DNA of 64,000 nt, from assembly GCA_023436615.1 (NCBI GenBank), contig JAEZIO010000034.1, positions 1-64,000 of the forward strand, given 5' to 3'. The DNA is from Pseudomonadota bacterium (GTDB lineage Bacteria > Pseudomonadota > Alphaproteobacteria > Sphingomonadales > Sphingomonadaceae). This document shows positions 25,227 to 35,685 of the stretch, piece by piece; the first letter of the stretch is position 1; every line of letters starts with the position of its first letter. Both the position numbers and the translations under genes were made by a program. Below the pieces are notes generated by a model. That model had not been told where the DNA came from and made no database searches. It saw nothing but the letters and a program-made list of their open reading frames with translations.

Positions 25227-25529
25227 TCAGCGCCTGAAGCGCCGGTATTCAACGACCGTGAGAGGCTCCTCGCAGCCGTTCACCATTCGGTAGACGGCCA
25301 TGTACGCGGTCCCCGGCGGAAGCTCGGTCAGCTTTTTCGGGGCGACCTTGTCGCCGCGCCAATCGAGGGTTCCGTCCGCTCGGTAGCTCGTCGTCTGCCG
25401 ACATTCTTTCGTCGCCGTCGGGATAGCAGTCAAAACCCCTGGAGCGGCCGCTGCCGGTGCGGACTGGTTCGGCGCCGCGGCGGAAGCCTGCGGAAGCAGC
25501 GCAACAGCGCCAAGGAGCAGAAAACGCAT
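25227..25529 (-). CDS. Small exported protein of unknown function
   Basis: Protein of 100 residues. ATG 25529 was chosen because AAGGAGG lies just upstream and the signal peptide MRFLLLGAVALLPQASAAAP follows. The mature part has an Ala/Pro-rich stretch and two Cys (KECRQ and NGCEE) that could pair in the periplasm. No family recognised. It sits between the mddA-like gene and the suf operon, on the same strand; 36 bases separate its start from the sufA stop. Confidence 0.7.
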   Translation of the reverse strand: MRFLLLGAVALLPQASAAAPNQSAPAAAAPGVLTAIPTATKECRQTTSYRADGTLDWRGDKVAPKKLTELPPGTAYMAVYRMVNGCEEPLTVVEYRRFRR

Positions 25530-25565
25530 CGTCGCCTCCTTGCCCTTCATCATACCACCGGCCGT

Positions 25566-25925
25566 CTAGACGGTGAAGCTTTCCCCGCAGCCGCACGAAC
25601 CGGTCGCGTTGGGATTGTCGAACACGAACCCTGCCTCGAAATCATCCTCTCGCCAGTCCATGATCGATCCGACGAGGTAGAGCACCGACGCACCATCGAC
25701 GTAGAATGTGCCGCCCGGAGTTTCGATCTTCTCGTCGAAGGGTTGCTCTTCGGTGACATAATCGACCGAATAAGCGAGGCCTGAGCAGCCGCGGCGCGGA
25801 GTCGACAGCTTCACCCCGATCGCGCCTTCGGGTGCTCGGCTCATCAGATCGGCGATGCGCGCGTTCGCGGCCTCCGTGAGGGTTATCGCGGCCCGCCGCG
25901 CCCGGACTTTCGTTTCGGCAGTCAT
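25566..25925 (-). CDS. sufA: Fe-S cluster assembly A-type carrier protein (SufA)
   Basis: Protein of 119 residues. The three conserved cysteines of A-type carriers are Cys47 (RRGCSGLAY) and Cys111/Cys113 (GSCGCGESF). It takes clusters from the SufBCD scaffold and passes them to apoproteins. It is the last gene of the suf operon, right behind sufT (one base between). An A-type carrier in this position could be labelled SufA, IscA or ErpA; the operon favours SufA. Confidence 0.95.
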   Translation of the reverse strand: MTAETKVRARRAAITLTEAANARIADLMSRAPEGAIGVKLSTPRRGCSGLAYSVDYVTEEQPFDEKIETPGGTFYVDGASVLYLVGSIMDWREDDFEAGFVFDNPNATGSCGCGESFTV

Positions 25926-25926
25926 T

Positions 25927-26382
25927 TCACAACATTCCCAGTTCGAGCCGTGCCTCGTCGCTCATCTTCGACGGATCCCACGGCGGATCCCAGACCAGCT
26001 TGACCTCGGCGTCGCGGACACCGAGCACCGAAAGCACCCGCATCTCCACTTCGCCCGGCATGGATTCCGCGACCGGGCAGTGCGGCGTCGTCAGGGTCAT
26101 CGTCACGACGACGTCGCCGTCCTCGCTCGTTTCAATGTCGTAGATGAGGCCGAGCTCGTAAATGTCGACCGGGATCTCGGGATCGTAGATCGACTTGAGG
26201 ACTTCGACGATGCGATCCTTGAGCTCGTCATCGTCCCCGGCGGCGGGCTTGGCCTCGGTCTCGCCCGCGAGGAATCCGGCGAGGTAGTCCCGCTTGCGCG
26301 CAACCGATTCCGGGACGCGCGCGCGCGGCGGCGGAGTCACCGACTCCACTTCCTCGACGTCGATCTTGCGTTCCTCGTTCAT
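25927..26382 (-). CDS. sufT: SUF system assembly protein SufT (MIP18/DUF59 family)
   Basis: Protein of 151 residues. After a charged leader, the MIP18/DUF59 domain has LKSIYDPEIPVDIYELGLIY, the motif TLTTPHCPVAES with the conserved Cys, and VWDPPWDPSKMSDEAR at the end. SufT promotes Fe-S cluster maturation. ATG 26382 shares TGATG with the sufS stop; the open frame upstream to 26514 is not family-like. Confidence 0.95.
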   Translation of the reverse strand: MNEERKIDVEEVESVTPPPRARVPESVARKRDYLAGFLAGETEAKPAAGDDDELKDRIVEVLKSIYDPEIPVDIYELGLIYDIETSEDGDVVVTMTLTTPHCPVAESMPGEVEMRVLSVLGVRDAEVKLVWDPPWDPSKMSDEARLELGML

Positions 26383-27572
26383 CACCCAAAGATCCGTTTC
26401 ACTTGTTCGATCCCGCGAACCAGCGCCTCGATATCGCTGCTGTCGCTGTGCGCCGCAAAGCTTGCCCGGGCAGTGGCCGCAACTCCGAGCACATCCATCA
26501 ACGGCTGCGCGCAATGGTGACCCGCGCGGACCGCGACGCCGGCGTCATCCAATATGGTGGCCGCGTCGTGCGGATGCACCCCGTCGACGTTGAAGCTGAC
26601 GATCCCGGCGCTGTCCTCGGGGCCGTAGAGGGTCACGCCGCTGATGTTCCGCAACGCCGTTCGGCACTCGCTAACGAGCGCGCATTCGTGGGCATGGATC
26701 GCGTCCATTCGGAGCTTCTCGACCCATTCGATCGCGGCGTGGAGCCCGACGGCGCCGACGATGTGCGGAGTGCCGGCCTCGAAGCGTGACGGTGCGTCGA
26801 GATAGGTGCTACCCCCGAACGTCACGCGGTCGATCATCGACCCGCCGCCCTGCCACGGCGGCATGGCCTCCAGCAGGTCGGCCCGGCCCCACAGGCAACC
26901 GATGCCGGTCGGACCGTAGAGCTTGTGCCCGGAGAAAGCGTAGAAATCGCAGCCGAGCTCCCCCACGTCGACGGGCAACCGCGGAACCGCCTGGCAGCCA
27001 TCGAGCAGCAGCAGCGCGCCCTTGGAGCGTGCGATCTCGGCGGCTCGCTTCGCGTCGAGCACCGACCCGAGCACGTTGGACACGTGGGCGAAGGCGACGA
27101 CGCGATGCTCTTCGGTCAGCATGCGCTCTGCCGCGTCAAGGTCGATCTGCCCGTCGCTCGTCAGCGGCACCGCGTCCACTTCGTAGCCGGCGAGTTGCCA
27201 CGGCACGATGTTGCTGTGATGCTCGAGCTGCGACAGCAGCACGCGGTTGCGACCGTCTTTCGGAAGCACTTGAGCGACGAGATTGATCGCCTCGGTTGCG
27301 CCCCGGGTGAACACCAGTTCCTCCGCCTTGCCGCCGATCAGCTTCGCTGCCGCCGCGCGTGCCGCCTCGTAACGCTGAGTCATGTCGCTCGAGCGCTGGT
27401 ACACGCCGCGGTGAACGGTCGCGTAGTCCGGGCCATAGGCCCTTGCGATGGCGTCGATCACGGTTTGCGGTTTCTGCGCGGTCGCGGCGCTGTCGAGATA
27501 ATGCCAGTTCTCGATTCCCGGGAACTGGTCGCGCACATTGAGCGCAGCACTGATTCGGGTTTCCCGGTTCAC
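26382..27572 (-). CDS. sufS: Cysteine desulfurase SufS
   Basis: PLP enzyme of 396 residues that takes sulfur from cysteine as a persulfide. The PLP lysine is Lys217 in FSGHKLYGPTGIG, the active-site Cys354 lies in VRAGHHCAQPLM, and LEHHSNIVPW marks the type II (SufS) group. GTG 27572 was chosen; it overlaps the sufD stop by 4 bases (GTGA), and family-like sequence begins only from here (VRDQFPG...HYLDSAATAQKP). No sufE gene is in the window, so its sulfur-transfer partner must be elsewhere or be replaced. Confidence 0.96.
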   Translation of the reverse strand: MNRETRISAALNVRDQFPGIENWHYLDSAATAQKPQTVIDAIARAYGPDYATVHRGVYQRSSDMTQRYEAARAAAAKLIGGKAEELVFTRGATEAINLVAQVLPKDGRNRVLLSQLEHHSNIVPWQLAGYEVDAVPLTSDGQIDLDAAERMLTEEHRVVAFAHVSNVLGSVLDAKRAAEIARSKGALLLLDGCQAVPRLPVDVGELGCDFYAFSGHKLYGPTGIGCLWGRADLLEAMPPWQGGGSMIDRVTFGGSTYLDAPSRFEAGTPHIVGAVGLHAAIEWVEKLRMDAIHAHECALVSECRTALRNISGVTLYGPEDSAGIVSFNVDGVHPHDAATILDDAGVAVRAGHHCAQPLMDVLGVAATARASFAAHSDSSDIEALVRGIEQVKRIFG

Positions 27573-28306
27573 ACGACGCTCCGAAGCGCCTCGCGCGCCG
27601 CTTCGCAGATCGCATCCGGATCGGCCGCCCCGTGCCACAGGCCCATGATGAAACCTTCGAGCAGCAGGGCGCGCGCCTCGGCGGGGGGCAGGCCGCGCGA
27701 GCCGAGGTAGAAAAGCTCGTCCGCGTCCAGCTCGCCGACCGTGGCGCCGTGCGCGCACTTCACGTCGTCCGCGAAGATCTCGAGTTCGGGCTTGGCGTTG
27801 GCCGTCGCCCCGCGGTCGAGGAGCATCGCTTTCACCGACTGCTCGGCGTCGGTCTTCTGCGCATCACGAGCGACCTCGATCTTGCCGAGATAAGTGCCGA
27901 CAGCCTTGCCATTCAGCACCGAGCGGACGACCTGTTTCGAGCGGCCGTTCGGCTCGAGGTGACGGACGTTGCTGACGATCTCGTTGGTCGAAAGCCCGCT
28001 GCCGATGTTCGCGGCGAACAGCTCAAACTCCGCGCCGTCCGCCAGATCGACCTGAAGCTCGATGCGTCCGTACTGTTCGGCCGCGTTCAACGCGAACAGC
28101 CGCAGCGACGCGCCCGCGCCAAGGCTGACGTTGACGCGCCGCACCTGCACCGCGTCTTCTGTCGGCAGCCACACCTGCTCGAGCGCCTGCCCCGGAAGAA
28201 CGGCGATGCGCTCCGGCTCCCGGAGCTGCTCCCAGACCGGTTGGAGCGCCTCGAGGTCGGCGTAGCGCCATTCCTCCTGTTTGCGGGTGGGGAAGGGGGC
28301 GGTCAT
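27569..28306 (-). CDS. sufD: Fe-S cluster scaffold subunit SufD
   Basis: Protein of 245 residues, shorter than enterobacterial SufD (about 420) because the N-terminal part is reduced, as is common in sphingomonads. The beta-helix core and the C-terminal GRGATANAKPELEIFADDVKCAHGATVGELD, with the conserved Cys-Ala-His, are present, followed by the helical FYLGSRGLPPAEARALLLEGFIMGL. It forms the SufBC2D scaffold. The start is immediately behind sufC with no spacer. Confidence 0.93.
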   Translation of the reverse strand: MTAPFPTRKQEEWRYADLEALQPVWEQLREPERIAVLPGQALEQVWLPTEDAVQVRRVNVSLGAGASLRLFALNAAEQYGRIELQVDLADGAEFELFAANIGSGLSTNEIVSNVRHLEPNGRSKQVVRSVLNGKAVGTYLGKIEVARDAQKTDAEQSVKAMLLDRGATANAKPELEIFADDVKCAHGATVGELDADELFYLGSRGLPPAEARALLLEGFIMGLWHGAADPDAICEAAREALRSVV

Positions 28307-29127
28307 TTACGCAACCGCCTCCGCATAGCCTTCGCGTTCGAGCTCACGGGCAAGCTCGATGTCGCCCGATCGGGTGATCCGCCCGGCCTGCAACACGTGC
28401 ACGGCGTCCGGCCGCACATGCTCGAGAAGCCGTTCGTAATGGGTGATCAACAGGACACCCTTGTCGGGCGCTCGCATGATGCGGTTGATCCCTTCGCCGA
28501 CGATCCGCAGCGCATCGATGTCGAGCCCGCTGTCGGTCTCGTCGAGCACCGCGAAGCGCGGTTGCATGATGCCCATCTGGACCATCTCGGCGCGCTTCTT
28601 CTCGCCGCCGGAAAAGCCGACGTTGACCGGCCGCTTGAGCATCTCGGCATCCATGTCCAGGGCCGCCGCCTGCGCGCGCGCGAGCTTGATGAACTCGGCG
28701 CCGGAAAGCTCCGCCTCGCCGCGCGCGCGGCGCTGCGCGTTGAGGCTCTCGCGCAGGAACTGGAGGTAGGATACGCCGGGAATTTCCACCGGGTATTGGA
28801 AGCCGAGGAACAGGCCCGCCGCCGCGCGCTCGAACGGCTCCATCTCCAGCAGGTCCAACCCTGCTTCGTCATTGCGAGCGGAGCAAAGCAATCCAGACTG
28901 GATCGCTTCGTCGCTCTGCTGCTCGCGATGACGGGATCGGGCGAACGTCACCGACCCTTCCGTCACTTCGTAGCCCGGCCGGCCCGCAAGCACATAAGCG
29001 AGCGTCGACTTGCCCGAGCCGTTCGGGCCCATGATCGCGTGGACTTCGCCCGCGGGCACGTGCAGCGACAGGCCGTTGAGGATCGGCTTGCCGGCGACCG
29101 TCGCGTGGAGGTTGGTGATCTCAAGCA

Positions 29128-29128
<1 letters not shown>
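28307..29128 (-). CDS. sufC: Fe-S cluster assembly ATPase SufC with in-frame repeat insertion
   Basis: ABC-type ATPase of 273 residues, about 25 longer than usual. Walker A is GPNGSGKST (34-42), the Q-loop FQYPVEIPGVS (110-120), the signature NVGFSGGEKKRAE, Walker B AVLDETDSGLD, and the H-loop THYERL. Between Walker A and the Q-loop, roughly residues 63-91 do not belong to the family and are encoded by a palindromic repeat element (28868-28932 plus flanks). Normal SufC has just a few residues between ...SVTF and DLLEMEP. GTG 29128 overlaps the sufB stop by one base. All catalytic motifs are intact, so I expect a working protein. Confidence 0.95.
28868..28932. repeat. Palindromic dispersed-repeat element inserted in sufC
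   Basis: The 65-base element has 12-base ends GTCATTGCGAGC and GCTCGCGATGAC that are inverted repeats with one mismatch, and an inner inverted repeat around CAATCCAGACTGGATCGC. I recognise this as the type of small palindromic repeat scattered through sphingomonad and other alphaproteobacterial genomes (translations like VIASGAKQSR on the plus strand), but that recognition is from memory. On the minus strand it is read through without a stop as part of SufC. Confidence 0.85.
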
Positions 29129-30596
<1,468 letters not shown>

Positions 30597-30600
<4 letters not shown>

Positions 30601-30995
30601 CGCGCGAGCTCCGTCAGCGATACCGCGCCGAGCGCTCCGCGGACGGCATTCTTGACGATGCCCATGTGCGGCTTGATGCGGCAGTGCGCGTCGAGCGCGC
30701 AGTCGGTGCGCCCTTCGCTGCAGACGGTCATCGCGATCGGGCCTTCGACGGCTTCGACGATATCGGCGAGGCTGATTTCCGTGGCGGCCCGTGACAGGGC
30801 GAACCCACCAGCTGGGCCCCGCGCACTGTGGAGCAGCCCGGCGGACGCCAGTTGGCCCATCAGCTTCTGCGCGGTGGGGAGAGGAACGCCGGTCTCCGTT
30901 GCCAGCTCGGTCGCGCTAAGCCGTTCGCCCTCGGGACGACGGGCGGCTGCGGTCATCAACACGACCGCATAATCGGCGAGATGGCTAAGGCGCAT
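30597..30995 (-). CDS. SUF-operon Rrf2 family Fe-S transcriptional regulator
   Basis: Protein of 132 residues, winged-helix Rrf2 domain beginning MRLSHLADYAVVLMTAAAR. Three cysteines, Cys92, Cys99 and Cys105 (VCSEGRTDCALDAHC), fit a cluster-binding site as in IscR-like regulators, with spacing 6 and 5. It leads the operon and overlaps sufB, so autoregulation in response to Fe-S status is likely. An inverted repeat next to its start (31000-31023) is the natural operator candidate. Confidence 0.93.
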
Positions 30996-30999
30996 GTCT

Positions 31000-31023
31000 A
31001 ATTCGGAGCTTTCCAGTCCGATT
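31000..31023 (-). promoter_or_regulatory. Candidate Rrf2 operator of the suf operon
   Basis: On the minus strand the inverted repeat AATCGGA-N9-TCCGAATT lies four bases before the rrf2 ATG. The arms TCGGA and TCCGA are exact complements and the repeat continues as AATT/ATT. Its place next to the autoregulated rrf2-suf operon suggests regulator binding that would also block translation or transcription start. Not tested; no conserved -10 was clear. Confidence 0.5.
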
Positions 31024-31093
31024 TAGTGCGTTGTCTCCTGCAACTCAACCTTTCGGTGACGACGAACGTTTGGCGCGCTAACAGAAACTTAAC

Positions 31094-32128
31094 GTGCGTT
31101 TATATCCTTTCCTCCGACCTTTCGCGTTTGCCCTCGATGCGGAGACCGCGCACCGGGCGACGATCGCCGCGGTGAAGTGGCTGCCGCTGCGCGCCCAGCA
31201 TTTCCCGATTTCGCTCAAATCCACCGTGGCCGGGCTCGACTTCCCCTCGCCCGTCGGCCTGGCAGCCGGTTTCGACAAGGACGCGGAGGTCCCCGCCGAG
31301 ATGCTGACATTGGGGTTCGGCTTCGTCGAGGTCGGAACGCTGACCCCACGGCCACAGGCGGGCAATCCCCGACCGCGCCTGTTCCGGCTGGCAAAAGACC
31401 GCGCTGTCATCAACCGGATGGGATTCAACAACAGCGGCCAGGCCGAAGCCTTCATGCGGCTAAAGGGCTGCCTTCGCGGCGGCGGGCCCATCGGCGTCAA
31501 CATCGGCGCGAACAAGGACAGCCCCGACCGCATCGGCGATTATGTGTCGGGCGTCAGGGCGATGAGCGCGGTGGCAGATTATCTCACCGTCAACATCAGC
31601 TCGCCCAACACCCCTGGCCTTCGCGCGCTCCAGGACCAGGGTGCGCTGGATACCTTGCTTTCGGCTATCGCCGCGGCGCGCGACGGGCGCGGACCGCCGG
31701 TTTTCTTGAAAGTGGCTCCGGACCTGCAGAAAGGCGATGCCGACCGCATCGTCAGGGCCGCCATCGACAACGGCATGGACGCGATCATCGTCTCCAACAC
31801 CACCGTATCGCGCCCGCCGCTGAAGTCACGCGACGCGAAGGAGCGGGGCGGGCTTTCTGGCGAACCGCTTCGAGCGCTTGCTCTCGACGCGCTACGGCAG
31901 TTCCGAATTGGGAGCGGGGGATCGATTCCGCTGATCGGCTGCGGTGGAATCGCGACCGCTGACGATGCCTGGGAACGGATCCGCGCCGGCGCCTCGCTCG
32001 TCCAGCTCTACACGGCAATGGTCTACGAAGGCCCGCACGTAGCGCGGCGAATCGCGCACGGCCTGGCGCGCAAGCTTCAGCGAGCCGGCCTCGCGACCAT
32101 CGGGGAAGCGGTTGGGGCGGACGCCTAA
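31094..32128 (+). CDS. pyrD: Dihydroorotate dehydrogenase (quinone), class 2
   Basis: FMN enzyme of 344 residues in de novo pyrimidine synthesis, oxidising dihydroorotate with membrane quinone. The amphipathic N-terminal helix of class 2 is present (RLYPFLRPFAFALDAETAH). FMN and substrate motifs are AAGFDKDAEV, NRMGFNNSGQ, the catalytic-serine region TVNISSPNTPGLRALQ, and SNTTVSRP. GTG 31094 is the start because only it preserves the helix. The stop overlaps the ggt stop by 4 bases. Confidence 0.96.
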   Translation: MRLYPFLRPFAFALDAETAHRATIAAVKWLPLRAQHFPISLKSTVAGLDFPSPVGLAAGFDKDAEVPAEMLTLGFGFVEVGTLTPRPQAGNPRPRLFRLAKDRAVINRMGFNNSGQAEAFMRLKGCLRGGGPIGVNIGANKDSPDRIGDYVSGVRAMSAVADYLTVNISSPNTPGLRALQDQGALDTLLSAIAAARDGRGPPVFLKVAPDLQKGDADRIVRAAIDNGMDAIIVSNTTVSRPPLKSRDAKERGGLSGEPLRALALDALRQFRIGSGGSIPLIGCGGIATADDAWERIRAGASLVQLYTAMVYEGPHVARRIAHGLARKLQRAGLATIGEAVGADA

Positions 32129-33846
32129 GGTTTCGGGACGATGACCACGATGCCTTCTCGGCGCGGGTCGGCGCCGCCGTCGATCCTGCCGTTGCGGATC
32201 AGCACTCCGGTGAGGCCCGAATCCTCTCCCTGTCCCGGCTTGAGATCGATACCGCGCTGGCGCAGGCCCTCCAGGATCTGCGGCGAGAATTTGGTGATCT
32301 CTCCCTGGAAATTCGGTCCGCGCGCGACGAGGTTCGGCGCGGCGAGTGCATCGGGCATGCTCATGCTCCAGTCCACCGCGGCCACCAGCGACTTGGCAAC
32401 ATAAGCGAGGATGGCGCTTCCGCCCGCGGAGCCGATGGCGCCCGCGAAACGTCCATCCGGCGTGAGAAGGATGGTCGGAACCATCGACGAGCGGGGCCGC
32501 TTGCCCGGAGCGACGGCGTTGGCCACGGGCCGGCCCGTGTCGTCGACCGGCGCGAACGAAAAGTCGGTGAGCTGGTTGTTGAGAAAGAAACCGTCGACCA
32601 TTCGGCCGGTCCCGAAGATCGATTCGACCGTCGTTGTCATCGACACGACGTTGCCTGCCGCATCGCGGACGATGAGGTGCGAGGTGCCTACTGGCTCGAG
32701 CGATCGGTCGAGGCCCGCGACCGCGGCGCCTGCAGGATCGCCTGCCGGCGGCGGCGGCCCCGCCGACGGCGGGATCAGCTTTGCGCGCGAGGCGATGTAA
32801 TCGGCCCGCAGAAGCCCCTCGACGGGAACGGCAACGAACGCCGGATCGCCGACATAACGGTCGCGGTCGGCATACATCAGGCGGCTCGCCTCGGCGAACA
32901 GATACCATGAGCGGACATCGTCAGGCCCAAGCTGCGCTATGGGCGTCGTTTCCAGCATTTTCATGAGCTGGATCAGCGCGACCCCGCTCGACGGCGGCGG
33001 CGGGACGCACATTCGATAGAGCCGCCACGCACGACAGATCGGCTCGCGCTTGACCGGCCTGTAATTGGCCAGGTCCGCGATGGTCATCGATCCACCGAGC
33101 GGAGCGGCGCGCGTTTTCGCGACGATCTTGGCGGCCGTCGATCCCGTGTAGAGAGCCGCCGGCCCATCCTTCGCGAGGCGGCGCAGGAACTCGGCGTACG
33201 GCCTGTTCACCAGCCGGTCGCCGGCTTTCAGCAACGTCCCGTCCGGGTTTGAAAAGTAACCGATTACGTCGGGGACATGGTTCTCGGCATAGTCGCTATG
33301 GATCATCCGTTCGAGGCGGGCCGAAATCATGAACCCATCCTCGGCGGTGCGTTGCGCGTCACCGAAGAGGCTACTCCACGGCAACTTGCCGTGCTCGCTG
33401 TGGGCCATGGCCAAGGCGGCGACGGCGCCGGGAACTCCCGTCGCACGTCCCGACACCACGGCGTCATCGAAGGCCAGCGGCGTGCCGTCCGGACGAAGGA
33501 ACATCGCGGAAGTCGCTTGCGCAGGCGCGGTTTCGCGACCGTCGTAAACCGACACCTGCCCATTTCGGGCATCGAAAAAGGTTATGAAGGCGCCGCCGCC
33601 GACGCCCGAGCTTTGCGGCTCGACCAGCGACAGCATGGCCTGGATGGCGATCGCCGCATCGATCGCGCTGCCGCCACGCTTGAGCACTTCTGCGCCGGCG
33701 TTCGCCGCGAGCGGGTTGGCCGCAATCGCGAAGGGCTCGCCAGGCGCTTGGCGAACGACAGGCGACGGTGCGGGTAGTGGAGCGGTGGCGCAGCTCGACA
33801 GCGCCAGCGCGGCCGCTCCGGCGGCGATTGCACGAAGGATTCGCAT
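32125..33846 (-). CDS. ggt: Gamma-glutamyltransferase, lipoprotein signal
   Basis: N-terminal-nucleophile hydrolase of 573 residues that cleaves gamma-glutamyl bonds (glutathione) in the periplasm. ATG 33846 gives a lipobox signal (LALSSCATAP, Cys19). The large-subunit part has GGSAIDAAIAIQAMLSLVEP and GVGGGAFITFFDA; the autoprocessing site is GTSHLIVRDAAGN, with Thr-Ser-His in place of the more usual Thr-Thr-His; the small subunit has PGKRPRSSMVPTI and the GSAGGS oxyanion loop. The frame is open far to the right but is not Ggt-like beyond 33846. Confidence 0.95.
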   Translation of the reverse strand: MRILRAIAAGAAALALSSCATAPLPAPSPVVRQAPGEPFAIAANPLAANAGAEVLKRGGSAIDAAIAIQAMLSLVEPQSSGVGGGAFITFFDARNGQVSVYDGRETAPAQATSAMFLRPDGTPLAFDDAVVSGRATGVPGAVAALAMAHSEHGKLPWSSLFGDAQRTAEDGFMISARLERMIHSDYAENHVPDVIGYFSNPDGTLLKAGDRLVNRPYAEFLRRLAKDGPAALYTGSTAAKIVAKTRAAPLGGSMTIADLANYRPVKREPICRAWRLYRMCVPPPPSSGVALIQLMKMLETTPIAQLGPDDVRSWYLFAEASRLMYADRDRYVGDPAFVAVPVEGLLRADYIASRAKLIPPSAGPPPPAGDPAGAAVAGLDRSLEPVGTSHLIVRDAAGNVVSMTTTVESIFGTGRMVDGFFLNNQLTDFSFAPVDDTGRPVANAVAPGKRPRSSMVPTILLTPDGRFAGAIGSAGGSAILAYVAKSLVAAVDWSMSMPDALAAPNLVARGPNFQGEITKFSPQILEGLRQRGIDLKPGQGEDSGLTGVLIRNGRIDGGADPRREGIVVIVPKP

Positions 33847-33936
33847 AGCTGGTGGCCTAACCGAGCGACACAGACGCGTCCACGCTGGCGCTCGCGGCGG
33901 GTTTGGGTACAAGACCGCCCCCCGGGGAGGAACTGG

Positions 33937-35685
33937 ATGGCGCGGCAACTCGAGCATTTCGACAATCTCGTTCAGATGTTCCTGACCCGCGCCGCCGAGA
34001 AAGGCGACGCGCCGTTCCTTTGGGCCAAGCGCGAAGGGCAGTGGCGCTCGACCAGCTGGGCCGAGGCGCGGCGCCAAGTGATCGCACTCGCGGCGAGCTT
34101 GCAGCGCATCGGCCTCGAGCCCGGCGACCGAGTCATGCTGGTGAGCGAGAACAGGCCCGAATGGCTGATCTCCGATTTGGCGATCATGGCTGCCGGCTGC
34201 GTGACCGTTCCGACCTACTCGACCAACACGACGCGCGACCATGCGCATATCCTCGGCAACTCGGGCGCGCGCGCCGTCATCGTGTCGAACCAGAAGCTCG
34301 CCCGGACGCTGGTTCCCGCAGTGCTGACCTCGGCCGATTGCCGTCACATCATCGGCATCGACGAGGTGCGCACCGGCCAAGTCCCGGAATGGATAAGCGT
34401 CCATCACTGGCCCCGCCTCATCGAAGGCGAGGGCGATGGTGCGGCGGTCGAACAGCGCGCCGCTCAAACGAAACGCGAGGATCTCGCGTGCATCATCTAC
34501 ACGAGCGGCACCGGCGGCGCTCCCCGAGGCGTGATGCAGCACCACGGGTCGTTGCTTCACAATGTCGCCGGAGCGACTGATATCATTTCGACGGATTTCG
34601 GCTGGGACGACGAGATCTTCCTGTCGTTCCTGCCGGCCAGCCACGCGCTCGAGCATACCGGCGGGCAGCTGTTCCCCATCGGGCTGGGAGCGCAGATTTA
34701 TTACGCCGAAAGCCTGGAGAAGCTGGCGGCGAACATCGAGGAGACCCGGCCGACGATCATGATCGTGGTCCCGCGGCTGTTCGAGATGCTGAGGCAGCGC
34801 ATCCTCAAGTCGATCGAAAGCGGCAGCAGCGTCGGCAAGCACCTCCTCCGCCGCGCGCTCAAGATCGGAGCGGACAAGAGCAACGGCAGGCTGAAGCCGT
34901 GGGACATGCCGATGCACGCGCTACTCGAGATAACCTTGCGCAAGAAGGTTCGTCAGAGGGTCGGCGGCCGCACCAAGGCCTGGGTGTCCGGCGGCGCGCC
35001 GCTCAACCCCGACGTCGCGGTCTTCTTCCAGTCGCTCGGGATCACCTTCCTTCAAGGCTATGGCCAGACCGAGGCCGGGCCGGTGATCAGCGCCAACCGG
35101 CCCAGCGTCGGCATTCGCGCCGAAACCGTGGGCCCGCCGATCAAGGATACCGAAGTGAAGATCGCCGATGATGGCGAGATCATGGTCCGCGGCGAACTCG
35201 TGATGCACGGCTATTGGCGCAACCCCCAGGAGACCGCGCGGGTGCTGAGCGAGGACGGCTGGCTGGCAACCGGCGACGTCGGCCACTTCGACGACAAGGG
35301 TCGGATCGTCATTACCGACCGCAAGAAGGACATCATCGTCAACGACAAGGGCGACAATGTCGCGCCGCAGAAGGTCGAGGGGATGCTGACGCTTCAGCCC
35401 GAGATCGCCCAGGCGATGGTCTTTGGCGACCGCAAGCCGCACCTCGTGGGGCTGTTGGTTCCGGACCCGGAGATCGCCAACGCGGCTGACGTGGCAAAGC
35501 GGTTGTCGGCAGCCGTCGATCGGGTGAACGCCGACCTGTCCGTGATCGAGAAAGTCCGGCGTTTCATCGTCGCCGATGCGCCTTTCTCGGTCGAGAACGA
35601 GCAGCTGACCCCGTCGATGAAGATCCGCCGCCACGTCATCAAGGAATTGTACGGCGAACGGCTGGAGTCGTTGTACGGACGCTAG
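33937..35685 (+). CDS. Long-chain acyl-CoA synthetase (AMP-forming)
   Basis: Protein of 582 residues of the ANL superfamily that activates fatty acids through an acyl-adenylate. The P-loop-type motif is IIYTSGTGGAPRGVMQHHG, with Gly and Arg at two positions usually Thr and Lys; such variants occur in the alphaproteobacterial FAA1-like group. Others are GYGQTEAGPVIS, WLATGDVGHFDDKGRIVITDRKKD, and the C-terminal Lys in LTPSMKIRRH. No fad genes are adjacent, so it could serve lipid turnover. ATG 33937 follows GGGGAGG. The stop overlaps its neighbour's stop by 4 bases. Confidence 0.92.
   Translation: MARQLEHFDNLVQMFLTRAAEKGDAPFLWAKREGQWRSTSWAEARRQVIALAASLQRIGLEPGDRVMLVSENRPEWLISDLAIMAAGCVTVPTYSTNTTRDHAHILGNSGARAVIVSNQKLARTLVPAVLTSADCRHIIGIDEVRTGQVPEWISVHHWPRLIEGEGDGAAVEQRAAQTKREDLACIIYTSGTGGAPRGVMQHHGSLLHNVAGATDIISTDFGWDDEIFLSFLPASHALEHTGGQLFPIGLGAQIYYAESLEKLAANIEETRPTIMIVVPRLFEMLRQRILKSIESGSSVGKHLLRRALKIGADKSNGRLKPWDMPMHALLEITLRKKVRQRVGGRTKAWVSGGAPLNPDVAVFFQSLGITFLQGYGQTEAGPVISANRPSVGIRAETVGPPIKDTEVKIADDGEIMVRGELVMHGYWRNPQETARVLSEDGWLATGDVGHFDDKGRIVITDRKKDIIVNDKGDNVAPQKVEGMLTLQPEIAQAMVFGDRKPHLVGLLVPDPEIANAADVAKRLSAAVDRVNADLSVIEKVRRFIVADAPFSVENEQLTPSMKIRRHVIKELYGERLESLYGR

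Noticed and set aside
33847..34917. Extension of the ggt frame to the right
   Set aside because: The extra 357 codons are antisense to the acyl-CoA synthetase gene and lack a signal peptide; ATG 33846 gives a proper lipoprotein signal.
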